Shown here: piece after piece, positions 44,094 to 52,708 of the stretch
Position numbering within the stretch: the first letter of the stretch is position 1
How the letters are laid out: the number at the start of each line of letters is the position of its first letter
Position numbers and translations under genes: made by a program
NCBI RefSeq assembly: GCF_019049105.1
Contig: NZ_JAHQZR010000002.1
Span: forward strand, 1-64,000
Direction of reading: 5' to 3'
Length of the DNA stretch: 64,000 nt
Source: Leucobacter chinensis
GTDB lineage: Bacteria > Actinomycetota > Actinomycetes > Actinomycetales > Microbacteriaceae
Notes under the pieces: model-generated
Seen by the model: only the letters and a program-made list of their open reading frames with translations
Databases searched by the model: none
Told to the model about the DNA's origin: nothing

Positions 44094-44546
44094 ATGACGA
44101 TCTTCGACAGAGCTCTGTGGCACAGTGAGGGCGATTACCCTGACGACCTCGCACCCGAGCGCGCGGCTACGCACATCGGCATGTATCTCGCGTGGTGCGC
44201 AGAGCACGGGCTCAGCAAGCCGCTGGCGGGGGAGACAGCCCGCGATCTTGCCGAGCGTCGTCTCACTCCGGCGGCATTTGCCGAAAACGCCGGCAACGAA
44301 GCGGTTGAGACGGCGGTGCTCACCGCCGAGGGTGCGGCGTTCACCCTGTCGTACTACGACAACGATGGTGACGAGACCCGGCCTTCATACCTCGATGACT
44401 ACATCGATGTGTTCTGGGACGACGGTGAGACGATCTACCACGTCGCCGACACCTGGCAGAATTACGCCCGCATCACGCCGCTGCTCACGCGCCGGCTCGG
44501 TGAGTGGCGGGCACAGCACAGCAGCATTCAGGCGCCGTGTACGTAG
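44094..44546 (+). CDS. Hypothetical cytosolic protein with ATHIGMYLAWC motif
   Basis: About 150 residues from the ATG at 44094, an acidic soluble protein. WHSEGDYPDDLAPERAATHI, GMYLAWCAEHGL and then YLDDYIDVFWDDGETIYHVADTW follow the pattern of a widespread uncharacterised family (I believe DUF7832-type). No catalytic motif is evident. An in-frame ATG at 44037 would add 19 unlike residues and neither start has a good ribosome site. It lies in the disturbed accessory stretch. Confidence 0.7.
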   Translation: MTIFDRALWHSEGDYPDDLAPERAATHIGMYLAWCAEHGLSKPLAGETARDLAERRLTPAAFAENAGNEAVETAVLTAEGAAFTLSYYDNDGDETRPSYLDDYIDVFWDDGETIYHVADTWQNYARITPLLTRRLGEWRAQHSSIQAPCT

Positions 44547-45112
44547 CAGGTCTCTGATTTCTCGCGTGACCAGCTGACTTCAACACGCATGCCGGGCGAA
44601 AGCGCCAAACCGAGCTGCGTCGCGACGAGCAGAAAACGTTCGCTGCCAGCCTCGACCTCAATGAGGGCGCGTTGCTGCGCGTCTTCACCGAGCACAACAC
44701 CGGCACGATCGGTCATGAGCACCGTACCGAGCCCGCGGTAGCGGCCACCCCGATCGAGTGAACCGCGAAGCCGAGAAACAAGGAAGGCGCTCGCAACTCC
44801 GAGCACGACGGGCACCATGAGCGACGCGAGCCACACACTGCCAGAATCGGTGTTGCGCAGCCACAGGAATGCGGCGACCGTGCAGCCAACGATCGTGAGT
44901 GCGACATATGGCGCGAAGCCGCTTTTGGGCCGCGGGAACGCTGGGCTTGATTGCTTGTGCAGATACTGCACATCGTTCGTGGGCTGCGACACGCCAGCTG
45001 GTGCCGCGGCAGCTTCGCGGGCCGCGTTACGGGCCGTGTCGCCAGGAACCACGCCGGGAGGCGTTTGCCGTTCGGTCGCTGCCTGCAGGCCGAGTTGAAT
45101 TGCTGCTTCCAT
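44528..45112 (-). CDS. Hypothetical membrane protein with C-terminal beta-rich domain
   Basis: From the ATG at 45112 about 194 residues. A hydrophilic N-terminus (MEAAIQLGLQAATERQTPPG) is followed by two membrane segments at about 68-86 and 92-112 (FAPYVALTIVGCTVAAFLWL, then SVWLASLMVPVVLGVASAFLV). A C-terminal ~75-residue part is rich in Val/Leu/Glu. GLGTVLMTDRAGVVLGEDAQ and QLGLALSPGMRVEVSW suggest a small beta-barrel like NfeD/OB domains, which is inference. The frame is also open upstream to a TTG at 45217. Its 3' end overlaps the convergent gene by 19 bp. Confidence 0.6.
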   Translation of the reverse strand: MEAAIQLGLQAATERQTPPGVVPGDTARNAAREAAAAPAGVSQPTNDVQYLHKQSSPAFPRPKSGFAPYVALTIVGCTVAAFLWLRNTDSGSVWLASLMVPVVLGVASAFLVSRLRGSLDRGGRYRGLGTVLMTDRAGVVLGEDAQQRALIEVEAGSERFLLVATQLGLALSPGMRVEVSWSREKSETCYVHGA

Positions 45113-45223
45113 GGGGCACACGGTACAGGGGCAACGTTTCGGGTTGGTGAACAACGGGACAAGACGGGTGCGGATCGGCGGGCCGGTGCCGCGGGGCGGG
45201 CTGGCCGATCCGCTCAAGCTGAC

Positions 45224-45237
45224 ATAATATATATTAT
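45224..45237. repeat. 14-bp AT-only palindrome ATAATATATATTAT
   Basis: A perfect AT palindrome in a high-GC genome, upstream of the membrane protein gene at 45112 and 51 bp from the end of the next minus-strand gene. It could be a promoter element or an easily melted site. Confidence 0.6.
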
Positions 45238-45287
45238 CAACGAATATGGCGATTGAGGGCTACACCCACATCCACCAGTTAACCGCG

Positions 45288-45689
45288 CTACTCGGCCCGG
45301 CGACTTTGCGCGATCACCAGGACAGTCAATGCCATTGCGATAACACCGTACGCGGCCACGAGCGATACCGTATGACTCGACGGAATTCCGCTGAGCAGCG
45401 CAAAAGCGGTACCGGCCGCAACCGCGACGCTCGTGAGCGCAACCAGAACCATTTGAAGGCTGGAAGCAAGTTTCGTTGACACCCAAGACATGACGCTGCC
45501 ACAGATCCAACCGAGCCCGAGCGACAATGCTCCGATGCCCGAAAGCATGAACGCGACCCAGACAATAAAGCCGCTCGGTTCAGTGATCCAGACGATTCCC
45601 GTGATGACGAGGCCGGTCATGAGACCCGCGGCGATGTAGAGTGCGCACGTTTTGAGCGTGGCGAAGTGACGGCGTACAGCAACTGGCAT
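45288..45689 (-). CDS. Hypothetical four-helix membrane protein
   Basis: A 133-residue protein with a short basic N-terminus (MPVAVRRHFATLK) and four hydrophobic segments (about 14-34, 42-64, 78-98 and 105-126). It ends in SRRAE. ATG with AAGGAA upstream at good spacing, so it is likely a real gene. No family recognised. Confidence 0.65.
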   Translation of the reverse strand: MPVAVRRHFATLKTCALYIAAGLMTGLVITGIVWITEPSGFIVWVAFMLSGIGALSLGLGWICGSVMSWVSTKLASSLQMVLVALTSVAVAAGTAFALLSGIPSSHTVSLVAAYGVIAMALTVLVIAQSRRAE

Positions 45690-45861
45690 CGGTGTTCCTT
45701 TGTGAGCTGGTGCTCGTGTCTTCGCGGTGATGCCGTGATGGTGGCGGCTTCCCCGTTCTGGTCAGTAGCGTTATGTCACACTAGCGTTACGAGCATAAAC
45801 CCACACCTCAAGTTTGTACAGATCGGGTTCACCATCACCGCTTTGTGAGCAGTGGTGCCCG

Positions 45862-45867
45862 TAAACT
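45862..45867 (+). promoter_or_regulatory. -10-like box TAAACT for the SDR gene
   Basis: TAAACT lies 7 nt before ATG 45875, with no Shine-Dalgarno. Confidence 0.4.
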
Positions 45868-45874
45868 CGTCACT

Positions 45875-46633
45875 ATGACTCAGCATCTTGCGCCACGCAC
45901 CATCATCATCACCGGCGGCACCCGAGGCATTGGCCGTGCCGTTGCATTGCGCGTCGCAGAACCCGGCAGAACCCTCGTTCTCGGTTATGCCGGTGACGAC
46001 GAGGCTGCAGCGGCAACGAAACGCGAGGTCGAAGCGCTTGGCGCAGCGTGTGTGACGGTGAGCGCTGACGTCACGAGCGACGCCGGTATCGAGACACTCT
46101 TTACGGCGGCCGAAACGGCTGGCGCAGCGAGCGGCAACCCCATCGACGCCGTCGTGAGTAATGCTGGTGCAACGCTGCACATTGGCCCGCTCGCCGGCAC
46201 CCCGGCCGACGTGATTCGACGGGTTGTTGACCTCAATCTGACGTCGGCATTGCTCGTCGCGAAACGTGCAGCCCAGGTGCTCACCCAGGGCGGCGTGCTC
46301 GTGAACCTTTCATCGGCAGCCGCGGGCAGCGGCGCCCCGAGCGAATACGTGCACTACGCCGCGGCAAAGGCCGGCGTTGATGCCCTCACCAAAGGCCTCG
46401 CCGCAGAGCTTGCACCCCACGGCGTGCGTGTTGTCGGCGTCTCGCCCGGAACCGTCAACACTCGCATTCACGCAGATGCCGGCGACCCGGGACGCCTTGA
46501 ACGTGCAGCCGGACGACACCCGATGGGTCGGGTTGGCGAGCCCGATGAGGTCGCGGCCGCCGTCGCATTCGCGCTCTCCCCCGGCGCGAGTTTTGTGAGC
46601 GGCACGACGATCGGTGTGACCGGCGGCAGGTAA
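45875..46633 (+). CDS. SDR-family oxidoreductase (3-oxoacyl-ACP reductase-like)
   Basis: A classical short-chain dehydrogenase of 252 residues. TGGTRGIG binds NAD(P), SNAG is the structural motif, and the catalytic set is complete: NLSSAAAG with the Ser and YAAAKAG as YxxxK. GVSPGTVNT and the terminal SFVSGTTIGVTGGR follow the FabG pattern. Substrate unknown. The ATG at 45875 is preceded by TAAACT; a GTG at 45845 would add ten residues. Confidence 0.88.
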   Translation: MTQHLAPRTIIITGGTRGIGRAVALRVAEPGRTLVLGYAGDDEAAAATKREVEALGAACVTVSADVTSDAGIETLFTAAETAGAASGNPIDAVVSNAGATLHIGPLAGTPADVIRRVVDLNLTSALLVAKRAAQVLTQGGVLVNLSSAAAGSGAPSEYVHYAAAKAGVDALTKGLAAELAPHGVRVVGVSPGTVNTRIHADAGDPGRLERAAGRHPMGRVGEPDEVAAAVAFALSPGASFVSGTTIGVTGGR

Positions 46634-46669
46634 TTGGGCGGTCGACCTGCCCGCCGATCCGCTATGGAT

Positions 46670-46750
46670 CTACTCTGCAACTTGGCCGATCCACTCCGGC
46701 ATCCACTCTGCAACTTGGCCGATCCACTCCGGCATCCACTCTGCAACTTG
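46670..46750. repeat. 33-bp tandem repeat, 2.5 copies
   Basis: Units at 46670-46702 and 46703-46735 differ at one position, and 46736-46750 is a partial third copy. Each contains CTCTGCAACTTGGCCGATCC. The array lies in the gap between the SDR gene and ilvD and encodes nothing convincing on either strand. Confidence 0.9.
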
Positions 46751-46795
46751 TCTGAGAAGTGCGCGTTGCTGCACTTCTCGCGCCCATTTCGGTGA

Positions 46796-46801
46796 TTAAA
46801 T
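46796..46801 (+). promoter_or_regulatory. -10-like box TTAAAT before ilvD
   Basis: TTAAAT and 7 nt (aggtggc) precede ATG 46809. AGGTGG could also act as a weak ribosome site. Confidence 0.3.
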
Positions 46802-46808
46802 AGGTGGC

Positions 46809-48659
46809 ATGCCTGCATACCGCTCATTTACCGTTACCCATGGCCGCAATATGGCTGGCGCCCGCGCACTGCTGCGCGCCGCCGGTGTTCCCGGCGCCGA
46901 CATCGGCCGCAAGCCGATCATCGCCGTCGCCAACTCGTTCACCGAGTTCGTGCCCGGCCACACCCACCTGGCCCCCGTCGGCCGCATCGTCTCTGACGCG
47001 ATCACGAAGGCTGGCGGTATTCCCCGCGAGTTCAACACGATCGCGGTCGACGACGGCATCGCAATGGGTCACGGCGGCATGCTGTACTCACTGCCCTCAC
47101 GCGATATCATTGCCGATTCGGTCGAATACATGGTTAACGCGCACTGCGCCGACGCAATCGTGTGCATCTCAAACTGCGACAAGATCACGCCGGGCATGCT
47201 GCTCGCGGCGTTGCGCCTCAACATTCCCGTGGTGTTCGTCTCGGGCGGCCCCATGGAGTCGGGCCGTGCAACGCTCGCAAACGGCATGGTGCGCACCCTC
47301 GACCTCGTCGACGCGATCTCAGACGCGGTCAACGACAACATCTCTGACGAAGATCTCTTGCGCATCGAAGAGTCGGCCTGCCCCACGTGCGGCTCATGCT
47401 CTGGCATGTTCACCGCGAACTCGATGAACTGCCTCGTTGAGGCGATCGGTCTCGCGCTGCCCGGCAACGGCTCGGTGCTCGCGACCCACACGGCCCGCCG
47501 CGCCCTCTACGAGAAGGCCGGCGAGCTCATCGTCGACATCACGCGCCGCCACTATGATGACGACGACTACTCACTCCTTCCCCGTAACATCGCGACGCAG
47601 GAGGCCTTCGAGAACGCGATGGCCCTCGACATAGCCATGGGCGGATCAACGAACACCATTCTGCACCTGCTCGCAGCGGCGCACGAGGCCGGGGTTCCCT
47701 TCGGTCTCGACGAGATCGATGCTGTCTCGCGGCGCGTTCCCTGCCTCGCGAAGGTCGCCCCGAACGTTGCCAACGGTCGCACCTACTACATGGAAGACGT
47801 GCACCGTGCGGGAGGCATTCCCGCACTGCTTGGTGAGTTGCGTCGCGGAGGCCTGCTCAACGAGGGCGTGCACACGATCCACTCAAAAACACTCGGTGAG
47901 TGGCTTGACGAGTGGGATGTGCGTGGTGGCACGGCCTCAGAAGAAGCCATCGACCTCTGGCACGCCGCTCCCGGCGGCATTCGCTCATCGACCGCATTCT
48001 CGCAGTCTGAGCGCTGGGAGACCCTCGACACCGATGTCGCAGGCGGCTGCATTCACGACGTCGAGCACGCCTACTCGAAAGACGGCGGCCTCGCCGTGCT
48101 GCGCGGCAACATCGCCGTCGACGGTGCGGTCGTGAAGACCGCCGGCGTCGACGAATCGATCTGGAACTTCTCTGGCCCGGCTGTCGTGTGTGACTCGCAG
48201 GAAGAGGCGGTCGAGAAGATCCTCAACAAGCAGGTCGGCGAGGGCGACGTCGTCGTCATTCGCTACGAGGGTCCCAAGGGCGGCCCCGGCATGCAAGAGA
48301 TGCTGCACCCGACCTCGTTCCTCAAGGGCCGCGGCCTCGGAAAGAAGTGCGCGCTCATCACCGACGGACGCTTCTCGGGCGGAACCTCAGGGCTCTCGAT
48401 CGGGCACATCTCGCCCGAGGCTGCGGCTGGCGGACTCATCGCGCTTGTGCAGGACGGCGATACCGTCTCGATCGACATTCCGACCCGCTCGCTCACGCTC
48501 GACGTCGATGACGCTGAGCTCGAGCGCCGCCGCGCCGAGCTCGAAGCCTCGGGTGGGTACAAGCCCGCGAACCGCCAGCGTCCCGTCACCGACGCGCTCC
48601 GCGCCTACGCGCACTTCGCGCAGTCGGCCGACAAGGGTGCGGTGCGCATCGTTCCCTAG
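46809..48659 (+). CDS. ilvD: Dihydroxy-acid dehydratase
   Basis: Fe-S dehydratase of valine, leucine, isoleucine and pantothenate synthesis. The 616-residue length equals the long (E. coli-like) form. [12 protein letters not shown] contains a Mg ligand. [10 protein letters not shown] gives cluster C123, Mg ligand D124 and carbamylated K125. [19 protein letters not shown] gives the second cluster Cys region (191-197). [22 protein letters not shown] is the C-terminal active site with the catalytic Ser. It stands alone, not with other ilv genes. Confidence 0.97.
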   Translation: MPAYRSFTVTHGRNMAGARALLRAAGVPGADIGRKPIIAVANSFTEFVPGHTHLAPVGRIVSDAITKAGGIPREFNTIAVDDGIAMGHGGMLYSLPSRDIIADSVEYMVNAHCADAIVCISNCDKITPGMLLAALRLNIPVVFVSGGPMESGRATLANGMVRTLDLVDAISDAVNDNISDEDLLRIEESACPTCGSCSGMFTANSMNCLVEAIGLALPGNGSVLATHTARRALYEKAGELIVDITRRHYDDDDYSLLPRNIATQEAFENAMALDIAMGGSTNTILHLLAAAHEAGVPFGLDEIDAVSRRVPCLAKVAPNVANGRTYYMEDVHRAGGIPALLGELRRGGLLNEGVHTIHSKTLGEWLDEWDVRGGTASEEAIDLWHAAPGGIRSSTAFSQSERWETLDTDVAGGCIHDVEHAYSKDGGLAVLRGNIAVDGAVVKTAGVDESIWNFSGPAVVCDSQEEAVEKILNKQVGEGDVVVIRYEGPKGGPGMQEMLHPTSFLKGRGLGKKCALITDGRFSGGTSGLSIGHISPEAAAGGLIALVQDGDTVSIDIPTRSLTLDVDDAELERRRAELEASGGYKPANRQRPVTDALRAYAHFAQSADKGAVRIVP

Positions 48660-48749
48660 GCGGGTGTGCTGCGGCCGGTTCCCAGCCGTTGCCGTCTGTG
48701 CCCGGTCGCTGCTGCCGGTTCCCCGCCGTTGTTCGTGAATTTCAGCTCT

Positions 48750-48801
48750 ACTTGACGAAAAGCAGGGTGTTTTCGTTCCAGCACCCTGCTTTTCGTCAAG
48801 T
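48750..48801. repeat. Perfect 20-bp inverted repeat after ilvD
   Basis: Arms 48750-48769 and 48782-48801 enclose a 12-nt loop. The left arm is acttgacgaaaagcagggtg. It lies between two convergent genes, but 90 bp from the ilvD stop and without a clean T-run. It may be a terminator or a dispersed palindromic element like that at 985-1050. Confidence 0.85.
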
Positions 48802-48904
48802 GAACGCCGGAAAAGCAGACACGAACGTCGACGAAGCCCAAAACGTCGGTCAAGTAGCAAGCGAACGCCGGCGAAGCCCCAAGAAGGCGCCGAAGCGGCG
48901 ACCC

Positions 48905-49750
48905 TTACAGCGCCCGGGGCTCGCCATCCTCGCCACTCTCGCCGCCAGACGCCGAGCGAACCGCCCACAGCGTGATCGCGGCCGCCGTCGCAACGTTCAG
49001 CGAATCGACACCATGATCCATCGGAATCGTTACGACGCTCTCTGACGCGCCAAGCGCCTGGCGGCTGAGCCCGGGCCCTTCGGCGCCGAACACGAGCGCA
49101 AGCTTCTCAGGCCGATCCTGGCAAAAGTCTTTGAGGTCGACGGCATCGTTGTTGAGCCCAAGCGCCGCGATGTGAAAGCCCGCCTCGCGCAGCATCGGGC
49201 CCGCCTCCTGCCAGCGCGGCAGCCGCGCCCACGGAACCTGCAGCACGGCCCCCATGCTCACGCGCACGGCGCGGCGATACAGCGGATCGGCGCACGACGG
49301 CGAGAGCAGCACCGCGTCGGCACCGAGCGATGCACACGAGCGAAAAATCGCTCCGACGTTCGTGTGGTCAGCGAGGCCGTCGAGCACGACGACCGTGCGG
49401 GCATCGCGCATGACCTCGAGCGGATCGCGCGGCACCGGTCGATGCATCGAGACCATCGCGCCGCGGTGCAAATGGAACCCGGTGAGCGTCTCGATCGTTG
49501 CCTCGTTCGCCAGGTATACGGGCACGTCAGGAAATAAGGCGATCTCGTCGGAAAGCGTGTCGATCCACGCCTCGGTCACGAGAAATGAGCGGGGCCGATG
49601 GCCCGCCGCGATCGCGCGCCGAATCACCTTGGGCGACTCGGCCAGGTAGAGTCCCTCGTCAGCCTCGCGCGACTTGCGCAGCTCGACATCGGTGAGCGAG
49701 GTGTAGTCGTTGAGCCGCTCATCGCTCGCGTCGTCAATGTGAATGAGCAT
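48905..49750 (-). CDS. SpoU/TrmH family RNA 2'-O-ribose methyltransferase
   Basis: SPOUT-class SAM enzyme of 281 residues. The N-terminal substrate-binding part (about 1-95) has LAESPKVIRRAIAAGHRP. The knotted catalytic domain contains motif 1 VVLDGLADHTNVGAIFRSCASLGADAVLL, motif 2 LALVFGAEGPGLS and motif 3 IPMDHGVDSLNVATAAAI. Whether rRNA or tRNA is the target is open. The ATG at 49750 lies 1 nt after the hydrolase stop; the frame extends further upstream only as an antisense-like sequence inside the hydrolase gene. Confidence 0.93.
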   Translation of the reverse strand: MLIHIDDASDERLNDYTSLTDVELRKSREADEGLYLAESPKVIRRAIAAGHRPRSFLVTEAWIDTLSDEIALFPDVPVYLANEATIETLTGFHLHRGAMVSMHRPVPRDPLEVMRDARTVVVLDGLADHTNVGAIFRSCASLGADAVLLSPSCADPLYRRAVRVSMGAVLQVPWARLPRWQEAGPMLREAGFHIAALGLNNDAVDLKDFCQDRPEKLALVFGAEGPGLSRQALGASESVVTIPMDHGVDSLNVATAAAITLWAVRSASGGESGEDGEPRAL

Positions 49751-49751
49751 G

Positions 49752-50618
49752 TTATGCCGCCTCCCCCGCGACGAAGCGCGACACGAGGTCGGCGGTTTCT
49801 TGCGTCGCCTCGTAGTGCACAAGGTGCCCACTTCTGGCGATGACGTGGAACTCGCGTGCCCCAACCGAGTTCGCGAGTCGCAACTGCTCTTCGAGTGGCG
49901 TGATGTCGTCGATCTCGCCCGCAATGATTTGGGTCGGCATGGTAAAAGCGGCGCTCATTGCGGTCACGGTGTTGCTCACCGAGGCCGTGAACGACTCGAG
50001 CAGCGAGTCGCGATCGGTGTAGGTGCTGAAGTAGCGGGCGTGCTGGTCGTGGATCCACGCTCGCAGCTCGCGATCGCGAGTCTTCGCCATAGCCTCGCTC
50101 ATAACCCGAACAATGATGGGGTTGCGCAGGAGCTGGTCGGCGATGGGTGCCGGCAGTTTTGCCCCCGCCTTGTAGTAGAAAATCGCAAGCTTCGTGAGAA
50201 CGCCTCGCGGCCCCTCGAGCGCTGGCGCACTAATCGGGTTCACGAGGGTGAGCGTTTGGGGGTCGAGCCCGTCAGATACGGCACGGGAAACGACGAGTGA
50301 GCCGAACGAGTGGCCGAGCAACGCGAATGGGCCTGGCAGTACCTCGCGCTGAAACTCACGCAGCCAGAGCGAGTAGCCAGCAAGGTCGTGTTCGACGGGG
50401 AGTCGCTCGCTCTCGCCGAAGCCAGGAAGGTCGGGCACGATAACCCGGGCCCCGGTGATCGCCTTGGCGATGCCCTCGAGCCCGTGGTGGTCGCCACGAA
50501 AGCCGTGCACGAGCAGAAGCGGCACGCCGTCGGGATCGCCGTACTCCCAGTAGGCGGTGGTGCGAGGGTCACTCGCAACCCCCCGCAGAGTCACGTCGTG
50601 TCGCACACCAGAAAGCAT
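49752..50618 (-). CDS. Alpha/beta-hydrolase fold protein
   Basis: A 288-residue hydrolase. VPLLLVHGFRGDHHGLEGIA carries the oxyanion HG. VIVPDLPGFGESERL follows, and the nucleophile elbow is LLGHSFGSLV with the catalytic Ser. The Asp is probably in AGEIDDITP and the His in IARSGHLVHYE. A cap lies between about 140 and 215. Substrate unknown. ATG 50618 lies 7 nt after TACAAT on this strand; an ATG 6 nt upstream (50624) is also possible. Co-transcribed with the methyltransferase. Confidence 0.9.
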   Translation of the reverse strand: MLSGVRHDVTLRGVASDPRTTAYWEYGDPDGVPLLLVHGFRGDHHGLEGIAKAITGARVIVPDLPGFGESERLPVEHDLAGYSLWLREFQREVLPGPFALLGHSFGSLVVSRAVSDGLDPQTLTLVNPISAPALEGPRGVLTKLAIFYYKAGAKLPAPIADQLLRNPIIVRVMSEAMAKTRDRELRAWIHDQHARYFSTYTDRDSLLESFTASVSNTVTAMSAAFTMPTQIIAGEIDDITPLEEQLRLANSVGAREFHVIARSGHLVHYEATQETADLVSRFVAGEAA

Positions 50619-50625
50619 GCTCATT

Positions 50626-50631
50626 ATTGTA
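50626..50631 (-). promoter_or_regulatory. -10-like box TACAAT for the hydrolase gene
   Basis: On the complement TACAAT is followed by 7 nt and then ATG 50618, suggesting a leaderless start. Confidence 0.45.
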
Positions 50632-50717
50632 CAAGCCGCGCACGAACCACACCCGTGAGCGCTGTCTGTCACCCGTTGCTTGTACCATCGTTAGAGACAC
50701 ACTCATGAAAGGCTGCC

Positions 50718-51416
50718 ATGCGCGACTCCCTGCCCCTCTGGGCCGAACAGATTGCCGTTTTCGACACCGAGACGACTGGCGTTTCTACCCAGCACTCGCG
50801 CATCGTCACCGCGAGCATCGGGCTTCTGAACGGCGATGACGTCGTCGAGCGCTACGACTGGATGCTTGACCCTGGTGTCGAGATTCCCGACCCGGCGTTT
50901 CAGGTGCACGGCATCTCGACCGAGATGGCGCGCGAAAGCGGCACGCAGGCCGACGTTGGCGTGCGCCAGATCATTGAGCAGCTCCAGGCGATGCTCTCAC
51001 GCGGCATTCCGCTCGTCATTTTCAACGCACCCTACGATCTGACGTTGCTCTCGTACGAGGCAGAGCGCTACGGCATCGCGTTTCCCGAGGCGATCACTCC
51101 CGTACTCGATCCGCTCATTCTCGATAAGCAACTCGACCGCTACCGAAAGGGCAAGCGCACGCTTATCGCCACAAGCGAGCACTATGGCGTTGATCTCTCG
51201 CAGGCCCACGATGCCGGCGCCGACGCGATCGCGGCGGGCAAAGTGCTGCAGGCTATCGCGTCGAAGTACGCCTCTTCCCTGCCCGACGATCTCGACACGC
51301 TGCACCAGAATCAGGTTTCGTGGGCAGCCGCGCAGGCCGAGAACTTCGAGCAGTTCATGCGTTCAAAGCGCGACCCAAGCTTTACCGCCGACCGCCGCTG
51401 GCCGCTTCAGCGATAG
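50718..51416 (+). CDS. DnaQ-like 3'-5' exonuclease (DEDDh)
   Basis: A 232-residue exonuclease-fold protein of the type often annotated as 3'-5' exonuclease or Pol III epsilon-like. Exo I is VFDTETTG (D16, E18). Exo II is IFNAPYDLTLL with its Asp, and Exo III is QAHDAGADA with the His and Asp of DEDDh. It has no GIY-YIG or helicase domain, so it is a free nuclease for DNA or RNA. ATG with AAAGG 6 nt upstream. Divergent from the hydrolase gene. Confidence 0.92.
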   Translation: MRDSLPLWAEQIAVFDTETTGVSTQHSRIVTASIGLLNGDDVVERYDWMLDPGVEIPDPAFQVHGISTEMARESGTQADVGVRQIIEQLQAMLSRGIPLVIFNAPYDLTLLSYEAERYGIAFPEAITPVLDPLILDKQLDRYRKGKRTLIATSEHYGVDLSQAHDAGADAIAAGKVLQAIASKYASSLPDDLDTLHQNQVSWAAAQAENFEQFMRSKRDPSFTADRRWPLQR

Positions 51417-51438
51417 CCAGAGACCGGCTCGAGAGTAG

Positions 51439-51479
51439 ACGAAAGGGGCCCGATCCGCAATGGATCGGGCCCCTTTCGT
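51439..51479. terminator. Bidirectional terminator between the exonuclease gene and rpmE2
   Basis: Perfect 18-bp arms (51439-51456 and 51462-51479) with loop GCAAT. Confidence 0.85.
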
Positions 51480-51496
51480 ATCGCAGAGGGCGTGAC

Positions 51497-51745
51497 TTAC
51501 GCGCCGAAGCCCTTGAAGCGCTTGTTGAACTTCTCGACGCGGCCAGCCGAGTCGAGAATGCGCTGCTTGCCCGTGTAGAACGGGTGTGACTCGCTCGAGA
51601 TCTCAACGTCGATGACCGGGTAGGTTGCGCCGTCAAGCTCGATGGTCTTGTCGCTCGACAGGGTTGAGCGGGTCAGAAAGGTCGTGCCTGACGCGAGGTC
51701 GCGGAACACGATTGCCTTGTACTCTGGGTGGATTTCGGTCTTCAT
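51497..51745 (-). CDS. rpmE2: 50S ribosomal protein L31 type B
   Basis: An 82-residue ribosomal protein. [30 protein letters not shown] and [10 protein letters not shown] are the type B pattern. There is no CxxC, so it is the zinc-independent form that often replaces the zinc-binding L31 when zinc is short. A type A paralogue and Zur control are therefore possible, but no clear Zur site can be read here. The ATG at 51745 has TGAGGA upstream. Confidence 0.95.
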   Translation of the reverse strand: MKTEIHPEYKAIVFRDLASGTTFLTRSTLSSDKTIELDGATYPVIDVEISSESHPFYTGKQRILDSAGRVEKFNKRFKGFGA

Positions 51746-51829
51746 TTTGATCCTCAATAGTTGGTCACTGCTGAGCGCAGAAAGTCTCTTGCGATTTCGC
51801 CAAAAACCTACTCTAGCAGATTTCTTGCA

Positions 51830-52618
51830 TTAATGCGGCTTTGCCACGGCGTGGTATCGACCGTGGAGCTCGGCAAGCAGGAATGGCATGCCGAAAGTGG
51901 CCTCGAGATTCTCGGCCGTGAGCGTTTCGGCGATCGGCCCCTGGGCCGTCACCTTGCCCTCGTTGAGCATGAGCACGTGTGTAAAGCCGGGCGGAACCTC
52001 TTCGACGTGGTGCGTCACCATGATCATCGCGGGCGACACGGGCGACTGCGCGTAGCCCGAGAGCATCGAGATGAGATTCTCGCGTGAACCAAGGTCGAGG
52101 CTCGCGCTCGGCTCGTCAAGCAGCAGGAGCTCCGGGTCGGTCATGGTTGCACGAGCGATGAGTACGCGCTTACGCTCACCGTCACTCAGCGTGCCGAAGG
52201 TGCGGTCGGCGAGGTGGTCGAGATTCCACTCGCCGAGCACGCGACGTGCCTGACGCACGTCGAGGTCGTCGTACTCCTCGTTCCAGCGTCCCTCGACCGC
52301 GTAGGCGGCCGTGAGCACCGTGTTGAGCACCGTCTCGCCAGCAGGAATGCGCCTGGCCTGAGCTGAGGCGGCGAAGCCAATACGAGTGCGAAGCTCGAAG
52401 ACATCGACGCGACCGAGCCGCTGATCGAGAATGTCGACGGTTCCCTTCGTGGGGTATTCGTGGCCGGTTGCGAGCTTCAGTGCCGTCGTTTTGCCCGCAC
52501 CATTCGAGCCGAGCACGACCCAGCGCTCAGAGTCATCAACCTTCCAGTTGACCTCGTCGAGAATCGGGCGACCGTCTCGAACAAACGATACGTTGTCAAA
52601 CTGCAGCACTGTACTCAT
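51830..52618 (-). CDS. ABC transporter ATP-binding protein
   Basis: A 262-residue single ABC domain. Walker A is GSNGAGKTT, the signature is LSDGERKRVLIARA, Walker B is LLLLDEPSASLD, and the switch is THHVEEVP. THHVEEVPPGFTHVLML is characteristic of the YlmA/ModF-like group. No permease gene is adjacent, so its partner (if any) is elsewhere. ATG 52618 follows TAGTCT by 7 nt; an upstream in-frame ATG at 52666 would overlap that box. Confidence 0.9.
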   Translation of the reverse strand: MSTVLQFDNVSFVRDGRPILDEVNWKVDDSERWVVLGSNGAGKTTALKLATGHEYPTKGTVDILDQRLGRVDVFELRTRIGFAASAQARRIPAGETVLNTVLTAAYAVEGRWNEEYDDLDVRQARRVLGEWNLDHLADRTFGTLSDGERKRVLIARATMTDPELLLLDEPSASLDLGSRENLISMLSGYAQSPVSPAMIMVTHHVEEVPPGFTHVLMLNEGKVTAQGPIAETLTAENLEATFGMPFLLAELHGRYHAVAKPH

Positions 52619-52625
52619 GACTTCA

Positions 52626-52631
52626 AGACTA
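52626..52631 (-). promoter_or_regulatory. -10-like box TAGTCT for the ABC ATPase gene
   Basis: The complement reads TAGTCT, 7 nt, ATG. The same hexamer serves the PAC2 gene. Confidence 0.4.
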
Positions 52632-52696
52632 CCCCCTCTCTCGGGCTCTGCACGCTCGACATTCATGGCGTGGCGCAGAAGCGCTCGCCCGAGAAG

Positions 52697-52702
52697 TAGG
52701 CT
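52697..52702 (+). promoter_or_regulatory. -10-like box TAGGCT before serB
   Basis: TAGGCT and 6 nt precede ATG 52709. Confidence 0.4.
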
Positions 52703-52708
52703 TATGGC

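Noticed and set aside
46670-46750. Second possible CRISPR array
   Set aside because: Direct 33-bp tandem units without spacers.
46468-46827. Minus-strand frame with repeated KLQSGCRSGSA
   Set aside because: The repeats are just the translation of the 33-bp DNA repeat; the frame overlaps the start of ilvD.
48387-48968. 193-codon minus-strand frame after ilvD
   Set aside because: Overlaps the end of ilvD and the palindrome at 48750-48801; Arg/Ser-rich without structure.
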